DNA of 18,410 nt from JACKOD01 sp041591635. Lineage in GTDB: Bacteria; Pseudomonadota; Gammaproteobacteria; Pseudomonadales; Oleiphilaceae. Of this stretch, positions 15,580 through 18,410 are shown piece by piece. Location of the stretch: NCBI GenBank assembly GCA_041591635.1, contig JBFHRO010000043.1:1-18410 (forward strand). The letters run 5' to 3'. Under the pieces are notes generated by a model, which was not told the origin of the DNA, made no database searches, and saw only the letters and a program-made list of their open reading frames with translations. Numbering within the stretch: the first letter of the stretch is position 1; the number at the start of each line of letters is the position of its first letter. The position numbers and the translations under genes were made by a program.

Positions 15580-15684
15580 ATAATCGACAACCCATTTCTG
15601 TTTTCATTGAGTCGGCGGGCCGGTTCTGATACTCTGGCGCCCCATCTTGAGATGATAATCTCCCTCCTGATTAACTGAATATTC

Positions 15685-15733
15685 ACAATGCATCCCTTGG
15701 CGTTTTGCCCTTCGCAACGCAGCCATGCATTGT
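15685..15733. repeat. Nested inverted repeat
   Basis: ACAATGCAT (15685-15693) and ATGCATTGT (15725-15733) are perfect complements. GCGTT (15700-15704) and AACGC (15716-15720) form an inner stem. Because ATGCAT is itself palindromic, this is also a direct repeat of that hexamer. It could be a folded RNA element or paired binding sites. Confidence 0.5.
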
Positions 15734-15735
15734 AA

Positions 15736-15771
15736 TAATGACGGTAGTAACGACTGTAATAACGACTGGAA
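15736..15771. repeat. Three imperfect 12-base tandem repeats
   Basis: TAATGACGGTAG, TAACGACTGTAA and TAACGACTGGAA follow each other without gaps. The last two share 11 of 12 bases, and the first shares 9 with the second. Confidence 0.6.
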
Positions 15772-15934
15772 TCGTGCTGTCGGGGCGTATGGCGAATGTC
15801 GTCGCGCATTACCGGCCCCGACTGACTGCAACTCGCAGCGATGGAACACAGGGCGTGCCGATCTGCAACAAAAAGATGTATTCATGTTTTGAAACCGCGT
15901 GCGCCCACGCGTTGTGCGAAGGTTTTAAAAATTA

Positions 15935-15947
15935 TTTAACGGTTAAA
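15935..15947. promoter_or_regulatory. Perfect palindrome in the pyrG leader (possible operator)
   Basis: TTTAAC-G-GTTAAA is a perfect 13-base dyad in a short AT-rich stretch, ending 17 bases before the pyrG start. Such placement suits a repressor site or small leader hairpin. No known factor is claimed. A clear promoter could not be assigned, although TTGTGC (15912-15917) lies upstream. Confidence 0.4.
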
Positions 15948-15964
15948 CGGTCTACAGGTTCTGC

Positions 15965-17596
15965 ATGACTCGCTATATTTTTGTTACCGGCGGTGTGGTT
16001 TCTTCCCTGGGAAAGGGCATCGCTTCTGCTTCACTGGCTGCCATTCTTGAGGCGCGTGGCCTGAAAGTCACCATGCTCAAACTGGATCCCTACATCAACG
16101 TTGATCCCGGCACCATGAGCCCGTTTCAGCACGGCGAGGTGTTTGTTACCGAAGATGGTGCCGAAACCGATCTCGATCTTGGGCACTACGAACGTTTTAT
16201 CCGCACCCGGATGACCAAACGTAACAACTTCACCAGCGGTCGCATTTATCAGGATGTCATTCGCAAGGAACGCCGCGGCGACTACCTTGGTGGCACGGTG
16301 CAGGTGATTCCGCACATTACCGATGAAATCAAACGCCGTATTGTAGAGGGCGCCGGCGATGTAGATGTGGCCCTGGTGGAAATCGGCGGTACCGTGGGCG
16401 ACATTGAGTCCCAGCCGTTTCTTGAGGCCATTCGTCAGTTACGGGTGGAGGTAGGCGCGCAGCGTGCTTTGTTCATGCACCTGACGCTGGTGCCTTATAT
16501 CGCGACCGCCGGGGAAACCAAGACCAAGCCGACCCAGCATTCGGTCAAGGAAATGCGTTCCATTGGTTTGCAGCCCGATATCCTGGTGTGTCGCTCGGAT
16601 CATCCGATTGACGATTCTTCGCGGCGCAAAATCGCACTTTTTACCAATGTCGAGGAGCGTGCAGTCATTCCGCTTGAGGATGCCAAAAGCATTTACCTCA
16701 TCCCGCGTAAACTGCACCAGTACGGACTGGATGACATCATCGTTGAGCGTTTCAATTTACAGGCGCCACCGGCAGACCTGCACGAATGGGATGCCGTAGT
16801 TGAGGCCGAACAAAATCCGCAGCGTGAAATTACTCTGGCGATGGTCGGCAAGTACATGGATTTGCTCGATGCCTATAAATCCCTCATTGAAGCCATGAAA
16901 CATGCCGGGATAAAGAATCGAACCAAAATCACCACCCGTTACATAGATTCAGAAGAGATAGAGCGCCGGGGAACCGGCGTTCTTGAAGATGTGGACGCCA
17001 GTCTGGTACCGGGAGGGTTTGGCGAGCGCGGGGTGGAAGGCAAAATCAAAACAGTGCAGTTTGCCCGTGAAAACCGGATTCCCTACTTGGGCATTTGCCT
17101 GGGCATGCAGGTGGCAGTGATCGAGTATGCCCGTAACGTGGCGGGCATGCCCGGCGCCCACAGCTCCGAGTTTCAAGCCAACAGTCCTTATCCGGTGGTG
17201 GGGCTTATTACCGAGTGGCAGGATGCCAGCGGCGCCGTAGAGGTGCGGGATTCCGCCTCCGATTTGGGCGGCACCATGCGCCTGGGGTCGCAGGACTGCA
17301 AGTTGGAAGAGGATACCCATGTGTGGGAAAGCTACGGTCGCGTCGCTACCATTCGCGAGCGCCATCGCCATCGGTACGAAGTAAACAACAACCTGCTCCC
17401 CAAACTTGTCAGCGCCGGCCTGAAAGTCTCCGGCTGGTCCAAAGATGGTTCCTTGGTGGAAGTGGTGGAGGTTACAGACCATCCCTGGTTTGTCGCCTGT
17501 CAGTTTCACCCCGAATTCACGTCAACGCCCCGTGATGGGCACGGGCTTTTTGAAGGTTTTGTAAAAGCGGCCATAAAGAAATCTTCCGGCCAGTAA
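15965..17596 (+). CDS. pyrG: CTP synthase
   Basis: This is the glutamine-dependent UTP amidotransferase, 543 residues (E. coli 545). The N-terminal synthase domain has the P-loop VTGGVVSSLGKGI (residues 7-19), KLDPYINVDPGTMSPFQHGEVFV, VALVEIGGTVGDIES and TKTKPTQHSVKEMRSIG. The C-terminal class I glutamine amidotransferase domain has LGICLGMQ (catalytic C378) and FHPEF (H515, E517). ATG 15965 is supported by the aligned N-terminus and AGG six bases upstream. It is separated from tilS by a 385-base structured gap and from kdsA by 72 bases. In many relatives it runs on to kdsA and eno, so it may be cotranscribed with kdsA here. Confidence 0.99.
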   Translation: MTRYIFVTGGVVSSLGKGIASASLAAILEARGLKVTMLKLDPYINVDPGTMSPFQHGEVFVTEDGAETDLDLGHYERFIRTRMTKRNNFTSGRIYQDVIRKERRGDYLGGTVQVIPHITDEIKRRIVEGAGDVDVALVEIGGTVGDIESQPFLEAIRQLRVEVGAQRALFMHLTLVPYIATAGETKTKPTQHSVKEMRSIGLQPDILVCRSDHPIDDSSRRKIALFTNVEERAVIPLEDAKSIYLIPRKLHQYGLDDIIVERFNLQAPPADLHEWDAVVEAEQNPQREITLAMVGKYMDLLDAYKSLIEAMKHAGIKNRTKITTRYIDSEEIERRGTGVLEDVDASLVPGGFGERGVEGKIKTVQFARENRIPYLGICLGMQVAVIEYARNVAGMPGAHSSEFQANSPYPVVGLITEWQDASGAVEVRDSASDLGGTMRLGSQDCKLEEDTHVWESYGRVATIRERHRHRYEVNNNLLPKLVSAGLKVSGWSKDGSLVEVVEVTDHPWFVACQFHPEFTSTPRDGHGLFEGFVKAAIKKSSGQ

Positions 17597-17600
17597 AACA

Positions 17601-17620
17601 GGTAGGCGGGGGCGCCTGCC
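17601..17620 (+). other. Hairpin after the pyrG stop
   Basis: GGTAGGCG (17601-17608) and CGCCTGCC (17613-17620) form an eight-pair stem with one GU pair and a GGGG loop, starting four bases after the stop codon. No T-run follows, so it is more likely a processing or stability structure than an intrinsic terminator. Confidence 0.5.
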
Positions 17621-17668
17621 CGGCCCCTTCACGTCGTTGGAACGGCTCAGGTATTCGCGGAGAGCACT

Positions 17669-18410
17669 ATGCCCCAGTTAATAGATATGAACGCCAAAGT
17701 TGTTGAAGTTGGCTCCCTAAAGGTTGCCAATAACCTGCCATTTGTCCTGTTTGGTGGCATGAATGTGCTGGAATCACGTGACCTGGCCATGACCATTGCC
17801 GAAAGCTACGTCAAGGTGACTGAAAAGCTGGGTATTCCTTACGTGTTCAAGGCATCATTCGACAAAGCCAATCGCTCCTCCGTGCATTCGTATCGGGGGC
17901 CCGGCATGGAGGCAGGCCTGCGCATTTTCGAGGAAATCAAGGCAACCTTCGGGGTGCCGGTAATTACCGATGTTCATGAGACCTGGCAGGCCCAACCGGT
18001 AGCAGAAGTCTGCGACGTGATTCAGTTACCTGCATTCTTGGCCCGCCAGACCGATCTGGTGGTGGCCATGGCCAAAACCCAGGCGGTGATTAATGTGAAG
18101 AAGCCGCAGTTTATGAGCCCGCCGCAAGTGGGTAATATCGTCGAAAAATTCAAGGAAGCAGGAAACGAAAAAATCATTTTGTGTGAACGTGGCGCCTGTT
18201 TTGGTTACGACAATCTGGTCGTCGACATGTTAGGCTTCACCACCATGAAAAAGGCCAGCGATGGCATGCCGCTGATTTTCGATGTCACCCACGCCTTGCA
18301 AAACCGTGATCCTTCCGGGTCGGCCTCGGGTGGAAGACGTGCGCAAGTTGCCGAGTTGGCGCGTGCCGGGATGGCGATCGGTCTGGCGGGGCTCTTCCTG
18401 GAAGCACACC
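17669..18410 (+). CDS. kdsA: 3-deoxy-8-phosphooctulonate (Kdo-8-P) synthase, 5' part
   Basis: The frame is open to the window edge (247 codons), so the C-terminal end is missing. KdsA joins phosphoenolpyruvate and arabinose-5-phosphate for the Kdo core of LPS. It aligns with E. coli KdsA: FVLFGGMNVLESRDLAM, YVFKASFDKANRSS, SYRGPGMEAG, VIQLPAFLARQTDLV, KKPQFMSPPQ, FGYDNLVVDMLGF, IFDVTHALQ and GGRRAQVAELARAG. The Asn at residue 32 (GGMNVLE), where metal-dependent enzymes have Cys, points to the metal-independent class. GGAG (17659-17662) is six bases before ATG 17669. It follows pyrG, as in the usual pyrG-kdsA-eno order; eno would lie beyond the edge. Confidence 0.98.
   Translation, partial: MPQLIDMNAKVVEVGSLKVANNLPFVLFGGMNVLESRDLAMTIAESYVKVTEKLGIPYVFKASFDKANRSSVHSYRGPGMEAGLRIFEEIKATFGVPVITDVHETWQAQPVAEVCDVIQLPAFLARQTDLVVAMAKTQAVINVKKPQFMSPPQVGNIVEKFKEAGNEKIILCERGACFGYDNLVVDMLGFTTMKKASDGMPLIFDVTHALQNRDPSGSASGGRRAQVAELARAGMAIGLAGLFLEAH

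Larger units (their letters stand above)
15580..15964 (+). other. Structured 385-base gap between tilS and pyrG
   Basis: No believable gene is here. It contains a 9-base inverted repeat (15685-15733), three imperfect 12-base repeats (15736-15771), a weak stem at 15649-15662, and a perfect 13-base palindrome near the pyrG start (15935-15947). A minus-strand frame at 15573-15809 is open but is repeat-derived (RYY/HYY tripeptides) and has no clear ribosome site. A plus-strand frame (15705-15968) runs into the pyrG start and is judged spurious. Confidence 0.55.

Noticed and set aside
15573..15809. Minus-strand open frame in the tilS-pyrG gap (RYYSRYYRHYY peptide)
   Set aside because: The repeated tyrosines come from the 12-base DNA repeats. 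The frame overlaps the end of tilS and has no clear ribosome site or family pattern.
15705..15968. Plus-strand open frame running into pyrG
   Set aside because: It has no conserved pattern and covers the inverted repeats. It ends by overlapping the pyrG start codon, and pyrG is clearly in another frame.

Overview
The window (18,410 bases, moderately GC-rich) is a piece of a gammaproteobacterial chromosome. The encoded proteins resemble Escherichia coli and Pseudomonas proteins along their full length (DnaE, AccA, PyrG, KdsA, YqhA, the YfgD-like arsenate reductase family). The order dnaE ... accA-tilS-pyrG-kdsA is the well-known gammaproteobacterial housekeeping cluster. I cannot name a genus. 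I found no insertion sequence, prophage, CRISPR array, tRNA or rRNA.

Layout. (1) Positions 1-5166, plus strand, sensory or accessory block: the 3' end of a family-3-type periplasmic solute-binding protein; an unrecognised multi-pass membrane protein; a branched-chain-amino-acid-type (Peripla_BP_6) binding protein with no permease genes beside it; and, 32 bases later, a methyl-accepting chemotaxis protein. (2) Positions 5211-8749, minus strand: four genes in two probable units. arsC and a DUF2069 membrane protein are coupled by a GTGA overlap. A GspE/PilB-type secretion ATPase is followed by a LolA-like periplasmic protein. The first block and this one converge at 5166/5211, where both stop codons lie in the arms of one inverted repeat. 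(3) Positions 8903-18410, plus strand: dnaE, yqhA, accA, tilS, pyrG and kdsA (cut by the window edge), serving DNA replication, an unknown membrane function, fatty-acid synthesis, tRNA-Ile decoding, CTP synthesis and Kdo/LPS synthesis.

How the genes work together. Block 3 is a growth-linked cluster. yqhA sits between dnaE and accA behind its own good sigma70-like promoter, so it looks like an independent unit within the cluster. In block 1, the close spacing of binding protein and chemoreceptor suggests sensing of a solute, directly or through the binding protein. The ligand cannot be read from the sequence.

Most of the window is ordinary. The items most worth checking are the chemoreceptor/binding-protein pair, the misplaced strong Shine-Dalgarno with an 8-codon leader ORF before the binding-protein gene, the structured 385-base tilS-pyrG gap, the stop-codon-embedding inverted repeat, and an isolated secretion ATPase. 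I do not see convincing evidence of a wholly new biological system. Promoters, hairpins and starts were judged by eye without computed scores.
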